A stretch of DNA of 64,000 nucleotides from Nocardioides sp. REDSEA-S33_B3 (GCA_001627335.1 LUPK01000013.1:17105-81104), one strand, 5' to 3'; counted from the stretch's first letter, positions 25,424 to 34,123 are shown. Made by a program: numbers and translations. The notes: generated from the sequence alone by a model not told the origin.

Positions 25424-26542
25424 TCACGCCACGAGGTCGTCCCAGCCGGCGGCGAGGTAGTCCAGGAACGCCTCGCCGACCGACTCCGCACGCAGGTCCT
25501 CACGGCTGACCGGGCGCTCGCGCACCCGGAAGTCGGGGTCGCCCAGCGCCCGCGCCGCGAAGTCGTGGTGGAGGATCGCGCCGATCCCGACCGTCACGAA
25601 GTCCGCGCCCTGCTCCAGGCACCACCGGGCGTCGGCGGCCGACACGACACCGCCGGCCACACCCAGCGCCGTGCGCCGGCGGGGGAGCCGGGCGAAGTGC
25701 TCGATGAGCAGCCCGTCGGCACCGGTGCGGGGGCGCATGAAGACGTCCCACAGCGACATGTCGAGGTGGTCGAGCAGGTCGGAGTCCAGCAGCCGCCGGG
25801 CGGTCTCGACACCCTCCTCGAGGCTGATGCCGGTGCCCTCGGGAGTCAGCCGCACGCCCAGCTGGAAGTCGGGCCCGGTCGCGGCGCGCACGCCCTCGAC
25901 CACGTCCAGCAGGGGCCGCACCCGGCCGTCCAGGTCACCGCCGTACCCGTCGGTGCGGTGGTTGTGCCGCGCGTCGAGGAACTGGCCCAGGAGGTAGCCG
26001 TGCGCCCCGTGCAGCTGCACCCCGTCGAAGCCGGCGCGCTCCGCGCGCACCGCGGCCGCCACGAAGTCCTCGACCATCGCCTCGACCTCGCCGGTGCTCA
26101 TCGCGACCGCGTCCTTCTCGGGATCGTCCCACGGGCACTGGTTGGGCCGTCCCGTCAGCCGCGGGTCGGCGCGCCGTCCGCCGTGGTGCAGTTGCACCGA
26201 CGAGGTGGCGCCCGTCGCGCGCAGCTCGTCGGCAAGCGCGGTGAGCCCGGACAGGTGCGCGTCGGAGGCGATGCCGAGCTGACCGCCCCAGGCCTGGCCG
26301 GCGGGAGCGACGTACGCCGCTGCGGTCATCACCAGGCCGAAGCCGCCGGTCCCGCGGGCGACCAACCAGCGCCGCTCGTCGTCGGACAACGTGCCGTCGG
26401 CATGGCTCTGGGTGTTGGTCAACGGCGCCAGCGCGAACCGGTTGCGCCACGGCCGTCCGTGCGGCTGGGGCAGCGGGTCGGCCAGGGCGGGTGTCGGGCC
26501 GGATGGCGAGGCAGGTGGCGAGGAGGGGGCTGGCGTGCTCAT
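25424..26542 (-). CDS. NADH:flavin oxidoreductase / Old Yellow Enzyme family
   Basis: About 372 residues forming an FMN-binding TIM barrel: NRFALAPLTNTQSHADG, VQLHHGGRRA, GFDGVQLHGAHGYLLGQFLD and NHRTDGYGGDLDGRVRP, then VAGGVVSAADARWCLEQGAD. The active-site His pair is reflected in HGAHGYLL. Expected activity is reduction of activated alkenes with NAD(P)H. The start is uncertain between ATG 26542, 26551 and 26554; none has a clear ribosome binding site. A proline-rich lead of about 30 residues precedes the barrel. It diverges from the small-protein/iron-redox operon across a motif-rich gap. Confidence 0.88.
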   Translation of the reverse strand: MSTPAPSSPPASPSGPTPALADPLPQPHGRPWRNRFALAPLTNTQSHADGTLSDDERRWLVARGTGGFGLVMTAAAYVAPAGQAWGGQLGIASDAHLSGLTALADELRATGATSSVQLHHGGRRADPRLTGRPNQCPWDDPEKDAVAMSTGEVEAMVEDFVAAAVRAERAGFDGVQLHGAHGYLLGQFLDARHNHRTDGYGGDLDGRVRPLLDVVEGVRAATGPDFQLGVRLTPEGTGISLEEGVETARRLLDSDLLDHLDMSLWDVFMRPRTGADGLLIEHFARLPRRRTALGVAGGVVSAADARWCLEQGADFVTVGIGAILHHDFAARALGDPDFRVRERPVSREDLRAESVGEAFLDYLAAGWDDLVA

Positions 26543-26683
26543 CGCGGTCATCATGCCGGTCACGTGGGGCACGGGCGCCAGCAGGAGGCTTGTGCGGCTA
26601 CCGCCCCGGCCGAGCCTGCGTGAGTCCAGACCGGGGCGGTCGCTGCCGCGTCCGGTGGGTTCCCCCGGCGCTTCACCGGCAAC

Positions 26684-26799
26684 CACCCCGAAAGGGTGAA
26701 CCTCGCGCGACCGAGCGCGGGACCGGTGAGGATTCGCCCGTTCGGGTGACGTCGCGGGGCGCTCGCGCGGAGGCTGCTCGGTCATCTCCCTTCGGGTGG
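26684..26799. promoter_or_regulatory. Three evenly spaced CACCC...GGGTG motifs in a divergent promoter region
   Basis: CACCCCGAAAGGGTGA (26684-26699), CGCCCGTTCGGGTGA (26735-26749) and CTCCCTTCGGGTGG (26786-26799) have centres 50 to 51 bp apart, about five helical turns. They lie between the OYE gene and the 26834 operon. Regularly phased copies of one palindrome suggest cooperative binding by a regulator; its identity is unknown. Confidence 0.5.
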
Positions 26800-26833
26800 C
26801 CTGACGGTCCGGCGGGTTGGGCACCGTCGTGGC

Positions 26834-26986
26834 ATGACCCGCCTCCTCGAGCATCTCGAGCAGCTCCGTGAGGAGCGCCGAGCCCCCTCCGGCCCGACCC
26901 CCGGGCGCCGCGACGCCGTGCGCCCCGCCACCGACGGCTTCCGGGACTGCCGCGGTGTGTGGCACGCCTGGCAGGAGGACCGCTGA
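26834..26986 (+). CDS. Small hypothetical protein, 50 residues
   Basis: Starts MTRLLEHLEQLREERRAPSG with a short amphipathic helix, then a basic linker, and ends CRGVWHAWQEDR. The stop overlaps the next gene's ATG as TGATG, and the ribosome binding site of that gene (AGGAGG) lies in its last codons, so it is likely translated as the first gene of the operon. The conserved-looking Trp and His near the end could mark a partner-binding tail for the iron-redox protein. No family is recognised. Confidence 0.6.
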   Translation: MTRLLEHLEQLREERRAPSGPTPGRRDAVRPATDGFRDCRGVWHAWQEDR

Positions 26987-27981
26987 TGCCGGCCCCGCTG
27001 CCGACCCCTCGGGGCGCGCTCACCGAGGCCCTCAGCGACTGCTTCCGCGGGCGAGGGGTGACCCGCAGCGTGGAGGCCGACTCCCACGACGACGCCGCGC
27101 TGGCGCTGTGGATGCTCTACGAGCTGCACCACCGCGGCTTCGACGAGGTCGACGACGCGCTGGAGTGGGATCCCGCGCTGCTGGCGGTGCGTGCCGACCT
27201 CGAGCACGACCTGGAGGAGCGCTGGCGCGACCGCGCCCGGCACCTGGCCCAGCCCGCCCAGGACCGGGTGGCCGACGGGGAGGACTTCGCCGAGCTCTTC
27301 TTCGACCTGTGCGCCGCCGACACCGGCGGGGAGTCGCTGGTCCGTTTCGTCCAGCGCGAGGCCGAGGAGGAGCAGGTGCTCGCGCTGCTGCGGCAGCGCT
27401 CGATCTACCACGTGCGCGAGCAGGACTCGGCGATGTGGGCGCTGCCCCGGCTCGACGACGAGACCAAGGCGCATCTCGTCGCGATCGCGGCCGACGAGTA
27501 CGGCAACGGCCACCCCGACCACCTGCACGCCGAGCTCTGGCGCCGCGGGATGGCGGCCTGCGGGCTGGACACCGGCTACGCGGCGTACGTCGACGAGGCG
27601 CTGCCGGAGGTCCTGGAGCAGAACAACCTGATGTCGATGCTCGGGCTGCACCGGCGATTGGTGCCCGCAGCGCTGGGTCACCTGGCCGCCTTCGAGGTCT
27701 GCAGCTCGGTGCCGTCGAAGCGGATGGTGCGTGGCCTGGAGCGGCTGGGGATGCCCGAGCCGATGATCGCCTACTACCGCGAGCACATGGTCGCCGACGC
27801 CGTCCACGAGCAGGTCGCCGTACGCCGGATGCTCGGCGGCTGGGTGGCCCGGGAGCCGCTCGTGGCCGACGACGCGCTCTGGGGTGCGGCGGTCTGCCTG
27901 GCGGCCGAGCAGGAGACCGCGACCGCGGTCCTGTCCTCGGTCCGCGACGGTGCCCAGCTCGAGCACGGAGCCGTGGCATGA
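26986..27981 (+). CDS. Iron-containing redox enzyme family protein (haem-oxygenase-like fold)
   Basis: 331 residues, all-helical. Motifs of the diiron haem-oxygenase-like oxidase family are visible: EVDDALEWDPALL, FVQREAEEEQVLALLRQRSI, and the ligand-rich AADEYGNGHPDHLHAELWRR near residues 168-185, with a later EQVAVRRML stretch. Members bind one or two iron ions and oxidise small substrates or reduce oxygen. ATG 26986 has AGGAGG upstream. It is followed by a CDGSH iron-sulfur protein overlapping by 4 bp, which could be its electron donor (inference). Confidence 0.85.
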   Translation: MPAPLPTPRGALTEALSDCFRGRGVTRSVEADSHDDAALALWMLYELHHRGFDEVDDALEWDPALLAVRADLEHDLEERWRDRARHLAQPAQDRVADGEDFAELFFDLCAADTGGESLVRFVQREAEEEQVLALLRQRSIYHVREQDSAMWALPRLDDETKAHLVAIAADEYGNGHPDHLHAELWRRGMAACGLDTGYAAYVDEALPEVLEQNNLMSMLGLHRRLVPAALGHLAAFEVCSSVPSKRMVRGLERLGMPEPMIAYYREHMVADAVHEQVAVRRMLGGWVAREPLVADDALWGAAVCLAAEQETATAVLSSVRDGAQLEHGAVA

Positions 27982-28229
27982 GCACGGGGGAGACCACCAC
28001 GCGTGAGGTGCTGCTGTGCCCTGACGGCCCGGTGCTGATCCCGGGACCGGTGACCGTCGAGGACGAGCAGGGCGTCAAGCACCACTCCGAGCGACCGGTG
28101 GTGGCGGTGTGCCGCTGCGGCGCCTCGTCGGTGCCGCCGTGGTGCGACGGGTCCCACAAGCAGGTGCGGCGCCGTCCCGCCACCGCGGTGCCGAGCCCGC
28201 GCCACGGGCGCGAGCTCGAGGACTACTGA
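27978..28229 (+). CDS. CDGSH iron-sulfur domain protein
   Basis: 83 residues with the [2Fe-2S] ligand set Cys45, Cys47, Cys56 and His60 in CRCGASSVPPWCDGSH, the signature of mitoNEET-like proteins. The single domain has a basic C-terminal tail. The ATG overlaps the stop of the redox gene (ATGA). It probably transfers electrons or a cluster to the upstream partner. Confidence 0.92.
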   Translation: MSTGETTTREVLLCPDGPVLIPGPVTVEDEQGVKHHSERPVVAVCRCGASSVPPWCDGSHKQVRRRPATAVPSPRHGRELEDY

Positions 28230-28248
28230 GCTTCCTCCCCAGGAGGAT

Positions 28249-28285
28249 GCGTCGGGCCCCCACCCCCCCGGGGGGGGCCCGACGC
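28249..28285. terminator. Bidirectional terminator between convergent genes
   Basis: GCGTCGGGCCCCC pairs with GGGGGCCCGACGC around a C/G-rich loop. It lies between the CDGSH gene (+) and the alkene reductase gene (-). Confidence 0.75.
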
Positions 28286-28296
28286 GGGGTGCGCCC

Positions 28297-29376
28297 TCAG
28301 GCGCTGGTCAGGGTGGGGTAGTCGGTGTAGCCCTCGGCGCCGCCGCCGTAGAACGTGGCCGGGTCCGGCTCGTTGAGGGCCGCGCCGGTGCGCCACCGCT
28401 CGGCGAGGTCGGGGTTGGCCAGGAACGGGCGACCCACGGCGACCAGGTCGGCGAGGTCGTCGATGAGCAGCTTCTCGACCTCCTCGAAGGTGGTCTGCTC
28501 GGAGAAGCCGGAGTTGAGGATCACCGGGCCGCCGAAGCGGCGGCGCAGGTCCTGCGTCAGCTCCCCGCGCGGGTCGGCCAGCATCGAGAGGTAGGCCAGG
28601 CCGAGGTCGGCGATGCCGTCGACGAGCGCCTCGTAGGTGGCCCGGGTGTCGGCCGGGTCCTCCTCCAGGACGCCCTGGATGTTGTGGGCGGGGCTGATCC
28701 GGATGCCGACGCGGTCGGCGCCGATGGCCTCCGCGACCGCGCGGGTGACCTCGACACTCAGCCGGGCGCGGGCCTCGGGGGAGCCGCCGTACCTGTCGGT
28801 GCGGGTGTTGCTGACCGGGGACAGGAACTGGTGCAGGAGGTAGCCGTTGGCCGAGTGGATCTCGACACCGTCGACGCCTGCCTCGACCGCGTTGCGCGCG
28901 GCCTGCACGAAGTCCTCGACGATGCCACGGACCTCGTGGGTGCCCAGCGCGCGCGGCTCCGGGTGCGGGACCGGACCGGCGGCCGTGATCATCTCGCCCG
29001 GCGCGGCGATCGCGCTCGGGGCGACGGTCTCGAGACCCGCCTTGTTGTCGGGGTGCGCGACGCGCCCGACGTGCATCAGCTGCACGACGATGCGCCCGCC
29101 CTCGGCGTGCACGGCCTCGGCGGTGCGCCGCCAGCCGGCGACCTGCTCGGGGGAGTGGATGCCCGGGGTCGCGAGGTAGCCCTGTCCGACCGCGCTGGGC
29201 TGGGTGCCCTCGCTGATGATCAGGCCCGCACCGGCGCGCTGGCCGTAGTAGGTGGCGTTGAGCTCGGTCGGCACGGTCTCGGGGGACCGGTTGCGGGTCA
29301 GCGGAGCCATGACGAAGCGCTGCGGGAGCTCCCAGGAGCCGACCCGGACGGACTCGAAGGCAGGTGAGGTGGTCAT
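28297..29376 (-). CDS. Alkene reductase (Old Yellow Enzyme, NemA/xenobiotic reductase type)
   Basis: 359 residues, a classical OYE: RFVMAPLTRNRSPETVPTEL, ATYYGQRAGAGLIISEGTQP, VVQLMHVGRVAHP, and the substrate-carboxylate region GVDGVEIHSANGYLLHQFLS with NTRTDRYGGSPEARARL. The catalytic HxxN pattern appears as HSAN, typical of nitro- and enone-reducing members. FMN-dependent reduction of unsaturated carbonyls or nitro esters is expected. The ATG start is at the family position. It is the second OYE within 4 kb but is only distantly similar to the first. Confidence 0.92.
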   Translation of the reverse strand: MTTSPAFESVRVGSWELPQRFVMAPLTRNRSPETVPTELNATYYGQRAGAGLIISEGTQPSAVGQGYLATPGIHSPEQVAGWRRTAEAVHAEGGRIVVQLMHVGRVAHPDNKAGLETVAPSAIAAPGEMITAAGPVPHPEPRALGTHEVRGIVEDFVQAARNAVEAGVDGVEIHSANGYLLHQFLSPVSNTRTDRYGGSPEARARLSVEVTRAVAEAIGADRVGIRISPAHNIQGVLEEDPADTRATYEALVDGIADLGLAYLSMLADPRGELTQDLRRRFGGPVILNSGFSEQTTFEEVEKLLIDDLADLVAVGRPFLANPDLAERWRTGAALNEPDPATFYGGGAEGYTDYPTLTSA

Positions 29377-29486
29377 GGTCGGGTCAACAGCGGACCGCGG
29401 TCCGTTTCATCCCCGGCAGGAGCGAGGGATGGATCACGACCGCCGTCGCCGGAGGGGTGTGGCCGGTGCTCGAGGAGCAGCCGGCA

Positions 29487-29750
29487 CTACTCGGCGCGGG
29501 CGCGCAGCCAGGAGGTGGTGCCGGCCGGCAGGCCGCGGTTCTTGCCCGGTCCTTCGGAGGGGACCACCAGGAGCGGTGCGTCCTCGGGCAGGCTCCACTT
29601 CAGGTGGTGGTAGACCTTCGACAGCGTCTCGTCGGCATCGACGAGCAGCACCTGGTCGGCGACCCGGCGCACCTCGTGCCAGGGGCCGGTCGCCTCGCCC
29701 ACGAGCTCGTCGTCGAACCCGGCGGGGGACCACGCGACGAAGACGGTCAT
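29487..29750 (-). CDS. Conserved-looking hypothetical protein, 87 residues
   Basis: Starts MTVFVAWSPAGFDDELVGEA and contains VADQVLLVDADETLSKVYHH, a layout of alternating short strands and helices. Nothing suggests a membrane segment or metal site. Codon use is normal for the region (third positions mostly G/C). ATG 29750 is chosen because the frame upstream is low-complexity. The family is not recognised. Confidence 0.6.
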   Translation of the reverse strand: MTVFVAWSPAGFDDELVGEATGPWHEVRRVADQVLLVDADETLSKVYHHLKWSLPEDAPLLVVPSEGPGKNRGLPAGTTSWLRARAE

Positions 29751-29908
29751 GGACCGATGCTGGCACGGGTCCACCACCCCGCCGGGTGTCCGGAGGGGGC
29801 GCGGTCGCCGCCCGCCTCGCCCGTTGGTGGACCACCCTGAAGGACCGACTTCGCCGCGGCGCCCGTCCGCAGGGACACCGGCCCGGCCACTCCACCCCTT
29901 CGAGTGAC

Positions 29909-31198
29909 ATGAGAGCGGTCCTCGAAGGATATCCACGGGCTGTGCCACTCCTCTCGGGACCCGAGTCCCCCTCCCACGCCACCCAGGCCCCCCACGCCAC
30001 CCAGGCCCCCCAGGCGACCCAGCACCTCCCGGTCCCCCCGCCCCGGGGCTCGTCGTCGGACCCGTCGCCGACCGCCGGGCCGACCGCCGGGCCGACCGCC
30101 GGGCCGACCGCTGGGCCGACCATCACGGTCGCCTCCGTCCCCTCCGGTCACGTCTACGTCCGCCACCTCGCCCCCGAGGCCCACGGCGCGGTGGTGCGCC
30201 TGCCGGACCCCGACCCGGACACCCCCGACCGCCCTGCGGGCGCCCGCTGGTGGCCGCCGGTGATGCTGCGCCCGGAGTGGGCCCGCACGGCCGACTTCGA
30301 CGTCTTCCACGTCCACTTCGGCTTCGACGCCGTCGACCCCGCCGAGCTGACCGAGCTCACCGAGGTCCTGCGGGGCCGCGGCAAGCCGTTCGTGCTGACC
30401 GTGCACGACCTGCGCAACCCCCACCACGAGGACCGTGCCGCCCACGACGCCCAGCTCGACGTGCTGGTGCCGGCCGCGGACGCCGTGGTCACGCTGACCT
30501 CCGGCGCGGCGGCGGAGATCGCGCGCCGCTGGGGCCGTGAGGCACTCGTGCTGCCCCACCCGCACGTCGTCCCGTTCTCGACCATGGAGGCGGCCCAGGA
30601 GCGCCGGGGCTGGCGCACGGGCGACACGTTCCGCGTGGGTCTGCACGTCAAGAGCCTGCGCGCCTCGATGGACCCGATGGCCCTGCTGCCGACCCTGGTG
30701 GAGACCGTCGCCGCGATCCCGGGCGGGGTGCTGCAGGTCAACGGGCACCGTGACGTCCTCGACCCCGACGGCGCCCGCCGCGACGAGTCGCTGGCGGCGT
30801 ACCTCCACGACCAGGCCGACGCCGGACGCCTGGAGCTGCACGTCCACGACTTCCTCGACGACGACGCGCTGTGGGACTACCTGGCGTCGCTGGACGTCTC
30901 GGTGCTGCCCTACCGCTTCGGCACGCACTCCGGGTGGCTCGAGGCCTGCCGCGACCTCGGCACCGCCGTGGTGGCCCCGACCTGCGGCCACTACGCCGAC
31001 CAGGGGCCGGTGCTGTCCTACGCCCACGACGAGGCGGGCCTCGACGAGGCGTCGCTGGCGTCGGCGCTGCGCCGCGCCCACGCGGAGCGTCCGGCCGCAG
31101 GGGTCTCGGTCGCCTGGCGACGTGCCCAGCGGGCGGCCGTCGCGTCGGCGCACGAGCAGCTCTACTCCCGGCTCCTGTCAGGACGGGCCGGTTCGTGA
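29909..31198 (+). CDS. Glycosyltransferase (GT4-like), first gene of the glycan operon
   Basis: 429 residues. The first 75 are low-complexity, with HATQAP repeats and four TAGP repeats. The GT-B fold follows: TITVASVPSGHVYVRHLAP, FDVFHVHFGFDAVDP, KPFVLTVHDLRNPHHED, DAVVTLTSGAAAEIARRWG, VGLHVKSLRASMDPM, and DVSVLPYRFGTHSGWLEACR for the nucleotide-sugar region. ATG 29909 directly follows a CACCC...GTG motif with no clear ribosome binding site, so the start is tentative. The next three genes overlap by GTGA, forming one tightly coupled operon. The sugar and acceptor are unknown. Confidence 0.83.
   Translation: MRAVLEGYPRAVPLLSGPESPSHATQAPHATQAPQATQHLPVPPPRGSSSDPSPTAGPTAGPTAGPTAGPTITVASVPSGHVYVRHLAPEAHGAVVRLPDPDPDTPDRPAGARWWPPVMLRPEWARTADFDVFHVHFGFDAVDPAELTELTEVLRGRGKPFVLTVHDLRNPHHEDRAAHDAQLDVLVPAADAVVTLTSGAAAEIARRWGREALVLPHPHVVPFSTMEAAQERRGWRTGDTFRVGLHVKSLRASMDPMALLPTLVETVAAIPGGVLQVNGHRDVLDPDGARRDESLAAYLHDQADAGRLELHVHDFLDDDALWDYLASLDVSVLPYRFGTHSGWLEACRDLGTAVVAPTCGHYADQGPVLSYAHDEAGLDEASLASALRRAHAERPAAGVSVAWRRAQRAAVASAHEQLYSRLLSGRAGS
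29965..30122 (+). repeat. Two in-frame short tandem repeats in the glycosyltransferase N-terminus
   Basis: An 18-bp unit containing CACGCCACCCAGGCCCC occurs about three times (coding HATQAP), and a 12-bp unit ACCGCCGGGCCG four times (coding TAGP). Both keep frame, so copy-number slippage would change linker length without breaking the protein. Confidence 0.75.
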
Positions 31199-32163
31199 GG
31201 GTCTGCCTGGTCGCCTCCAACCGCTACCCGGTCGCGGAGCCGTTCGCCGGCGGTCTCGAGGCGCTGACCCACCACCTCGCCCGCCTGCTCGTCGGGCGCG
31301 GCCACGACGTGACGGTGTACGCCGCCGCCGGCAGCGACCCCGCGCTGCCGGTCCGGGCCCTCACCCCGCCCCGCTTCCGGCCCTCGGCGGTGTCCATGCG
31401 CGACGTCAACGCCCCCGCCGAGGAGTGGATGGCCGACCACCACGCCTACCTGGACCTGATGCTCGACCTGACCCGCACCGCCGGCGACCGCTTCGACGTG
31501 GTGCACAACCACTCCCTGCACCACCTGCCGGTCGCCATGGCCGACCTGCTGCCGGTGCCGTTGGTGACGACCCTGCACACCCCGCCGCTGCCGTGGCTGG
31601 AGTCCGCGGTCGCGGTGTCGGGCGGCGCGTCCTCCTTCACCGCCGTCAGTGAGTGCACGGCCCGTGCCTGGGCCGGCACGATCGAGGCCCGCCCGGTCCT
31701 CAACGGGGTCGACACCCGGGCCTGGCGCCCGGGCCCCGGCGGCGGGCCGGTCGTGTGGACCGGTCGGCTCGAGGAGCTGCTCCCGCGGCTGGGCCCGGAC
31801 GCCCGGCTGGTCGGCCACCTCGACCACCGCCGCCTCGCCCGGCTGCTCGGCCGGGCGTCGGTCGCGGTGGTGACCCCTGCCTGGGAGGAGCCCTACGGAC
31901 TGGTGGCCGCCGAGGCGATGTCGAGCGGCACCCCGGTGGCCGCGTTCGCCCGCGGTGCGCTGCCCGAGATCGTGGCAGAGGGAACGGGGGTCCTCTGCGC
32001 CCCCGACGACGTCACCGGCCTCGCCGCGGCGATCGAGGAGGCCGCCGGGTGCGACCGGCGGGCCGTGCGCCGGCACGCCGTGCGCCGGCTCTCCGCCGAG
32101 CGGATGGTCGCGGAGTACGAGCAGGTCTACGCCTCGCTCGCCCACGGGGAGGTGGCCGCGTGA
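31195..32163 (+). CDS. Glycosyltransferase family 4 protein, with an apparent internal deletion
   Basis: 322 residues: MRVCLVASNRYPVAEPFAGG (acceptor side), HAYLDLMLDLTRTAGDRFDV, VVHNHSLHHLPVAMA, LVTTLHTPPLPWLESAVAVS, VLNGVDTRAWRP and PAWEEPYGLVAAEAMSSGTP. Between VVWTGRL and LPRLGPDARLVGHLDH about 34 residues expected in GT4 proteins, including the EKG loop and the following Rossmann strand, are missing in frame. This part shapes the sugar-nucleotide site, so activity may be lost or altered. It starts at GTG 31195, overlapping the previous stop as GTGA. Confidence 0.82.
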   Translation: MRVCLVASNRYPVAEPFAGGLEALTHHLARLLVGRGHDVTVYAAAGSDPALPVRALTPPRFRPSAVSMRDVNAPAEEWMADHHAYLDLMLDLTRTAGDRFDVVHNHSLHHLPVAMADLLPVPLVTTLHTPPLPWLESAVAVSGGASSFTAVSECTARAWAGTIEARPVLNGVDTRAWRPGPGGGPVVWTGRLEELLPRLGPDARLVGHLDHRRLARLLGRASVAVVTPAWEEPYGLVAAEAMSSGTPVAAFARGALPEIVAEGTGVLCAPDDVTGLAAAIEEAAGCDRRAVRRHAVRRLSAERMVAEYEQVYASLAHGEVAA

Positions 32164-33263
32164 GCGCCTCGCGGGCCGGCCGACCGACCATCGGCTACTA
32201 CGTCCACCACCACGGGCGAGGTCACCTGCACCGTGCCGGTGCGGTGGCCCGGGCGCTGTCCCGCCGCCACGGCTGCACCGTCACCGGCCTCTCCTCCTTC
32301 CCCCACCCCGCGGAGTGGTCGGGGGACTGGGCCGGCGGCTGGCTCGAGCTGGCCCGCGACGACGACCCGCTCCCGCCCCTGCCCACCGCGCACCACGACG
32401 TCACCGCCGGCGGTCGCCTGCACTGGGTGCCCCGCGACCACGCCGGCCTGCTCCGGCGTACGACCCAGCTCTCGGCGTGGCTCGCGGAGGCCCGGCCGGC
32501 CGCGGTCGTCGTCGACGTCTCCGTCGAGGTCTCGTTGCTGGTGCGGCTGCACGGGGTCCCCGTCGTCGGGGTCGTGCTGCCGGGCGAGCGCACCGACTCC
32601 CCGCACCGGCTGGCGCTGGACACCGCCGACGCCCTGGTCGGCTGCTGGCCCGACGAAGCGAGCGCCGCCATGCTGCCCGGGCTCCCCGCCGACGTCCGCG
32701 CGCGGGTCCACGGGGTCGGTGGGCTCTCGCGGCACCCGGTCGGCGACGTGCCCCCTCCCGGTCGACGCACGGTCCTCTACCTCGGCGGTGCCGGGGGCCA
32801 CGACCTGGGAGACGCCGAGCTCGACGCACGGCTCGCGGCCGCGCAGGAGCAGACGCCCACGTGGACCTGGGAGGTGGCCGACGCGCGTCGCTGGCGCCCC
32901 GACACCCGGACGCTGCTGCACGGGGCCGACGTCGTCGTCACCCACACCGGGCAGAACGCCGTCGCCGAGGTCGCCGCCGCCCGTCGTCCTGCGGTGCTGG
33001 TGCCGCAGCGGCGCCCCCACGACGAGCAGGCAGCCACCGCCCGCGTCCTCGCGACCGCCGGGTGGCCCGCCGTCGTCGAGCCCGTCCTGCCGGCCGACGG
33101 GTGGGCGGAGCGGCTCGAGCGCTGCGCGGCCCTCGACGCCACGACGTGGGCACGGTGGTGCGACGGCGGTGCCGCCGACCGGTTCGCCGACGTGGTGGCC
33201 GGGGTGGCCGGGGTGGCCGGCGCGGCCGGGGTCGGCTCCGTCCTCGAGCGGAGCGCCTCGTGA
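32160..33263 (+). CDS. Glycosyltransferase, GT28/MurG-like
   Basis: 367 residues: GYYVHHHGRGHLHRAGAVAR (nucleotide-sugar transferase N-terminus), TVTGLSSFPHP, AAVVVDVSVEVSLLVRLHGV, VLYLGGAGGHDLGD, ADVVVTHTGQNAVAEVAAAR and PAVLVPQRRPHDEQAATARV, the last two forming the donor-binding signature of MurG-like enzymes. GTG 32160 overlaps the upstream stop by 4 bp. It likely transfers a sugar to the same product as the neighbouring transferases. Confidence 0.85.
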   Translation: MSASRAGRPTIGYYVHHHGRGHLHRAGAVARALSRRHGCTVTGLSSFPHPAEWSGDWAGGWLELARDDDPLPPLPTAHHDVTAGGRLHWVPRDHAGLLRRTTQLSAWLAEARPAAVVVDVSVEVSLLVRLHGVPVVGVVLPGERTDSPHRLALDTADALVGCWPDEASAAMLPGLPADVRARVHGVGGLSRHPVGDVPPPGRRTVLYLGGAGGHDLGDAELDARLAAAQEQTPTWTWEVADARRWRPDTRTLLHGADVVVTHTGQNAVAEVAAARRPAVLVPQRRPHDEQAATARVLATAGWPAVVEPVLPADGWAERLERCAALDATTWARWCDGGAADRFADVVAGVAGVAGAAGVGSVLERSAS

Positions 33264-34123
33264 GCGGCGTCGCGGTGGTGACCACCGCCCACGGCCGGCA
33301 CGACCACCTGCGCCGCCAACGGGTCTCGCTGGCGGCCGGCACGGTCGTGCCGGACGTGCACGTCGTCGTGGCGATGGACGACCCGGCCGTGGCCGGCGTC
33401 GCGGTGGGCGACGGGCCGCCCGTCGAGGTCCTCGCGGTCGGCCGGGACCCGCTCGGGCTGCCGCTCGCCGCGGCCCGCAACCTCGGCATGGCCCATGCCG
33501 CGCGCGCCGGCTGCGACGTCCTCATCGGCCTCGACGTGGACTGCCTGGCCGGCCCCACCATGGTCGCCGGGTACGCCGCCACCGTCCGCGACGACCCCGC
33601 GACCGTGTGGTCGGGGCCGGTGACCTACCTCCCGCCGCCACCGCCGCGCGGCTACGACCTCGGCACGCTCGCGGCCCTCGACGACCCGCACCCCGCCCGG
33701 CCCGCGCCCGCCCCCGGCGAGCGACGACGCGGTGCGCCCGCCGAGCTGTTCTGGTCGCTGTCCTACGCCGTCGGCTCGGCCACCTGGGAGCGGTGCGGCG
33801 GCTACTGCGAGGAGTACGTCGGCTACGGCGGCGAGGACACTGACCTCGGCCGGTCGCTGCTCGCCCAGGGCATCGGACTGGGCTGGACGGGTGACGCCCG
33901 CGCCTACCACCAGCACCACCCCGTGTCCTCCCCGCCGGTGGAGCACCTGCACGACGTGCTACGCAACGGGCGGCTGTTCCGCGACCGGTGGGGTGAGTGG
34001 CCGATGCGAGGGTGGCTGGAGCAGTTCGAGCGCCGCGGCCTGGTGCGTCGCGACGGCGCGGAGTGGGTACTCGTCGAGGACGGGACAGACCACGAGGCAC
34101 GAGGAGCGCGAGCATGGCGATGA
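33260..34123 (+). CDS. Glycosyltransferase family 2 / galactosyltransferase-like
   Basis: 287 residues with a GT-A fold: VAVVTTAHGRHDHLRRQRVS, LAAARNLGMAHAARAGCDV, LIGLDVDCLAGPTMVAGY (the DxD metal site as DVD), and the galactosyltransferase-C region WERCGGYCEEYVGYGGEDTD. The acidic GGEDTD motif probably supplies the catalytic base. GTG 33260 overlaps the upstream stop by 4 bp. The C-terminus runs 10 bp into the methyltransferase gene. Confidence 0.86.
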   Translation: MSGVAVVTTAHGRHDHLRRQRVSLAAGTVVPDVHVVVAMDDPAVAGVAVGDGPPVEVLAVGRDPLGLPLAAARNLGMAHAARAGCDVLIGLDVDCLAGPTMVAGYAATVRDDPATVWSGPVTYLPPPPPRGYDLGTLAALDDPHPARPAPAPGERRRGAPAELFWSLSYAVGSATWERCGGYCEEYVGYGGEDTDLGRSLLAQGIGLGWTGDARAYHQHHPVSSPPVEHLHDVLRNGRLFRDRWGEWPMRGWLEQFERRGLVRRDGAEWVLVEDGTDHEARGARAWR

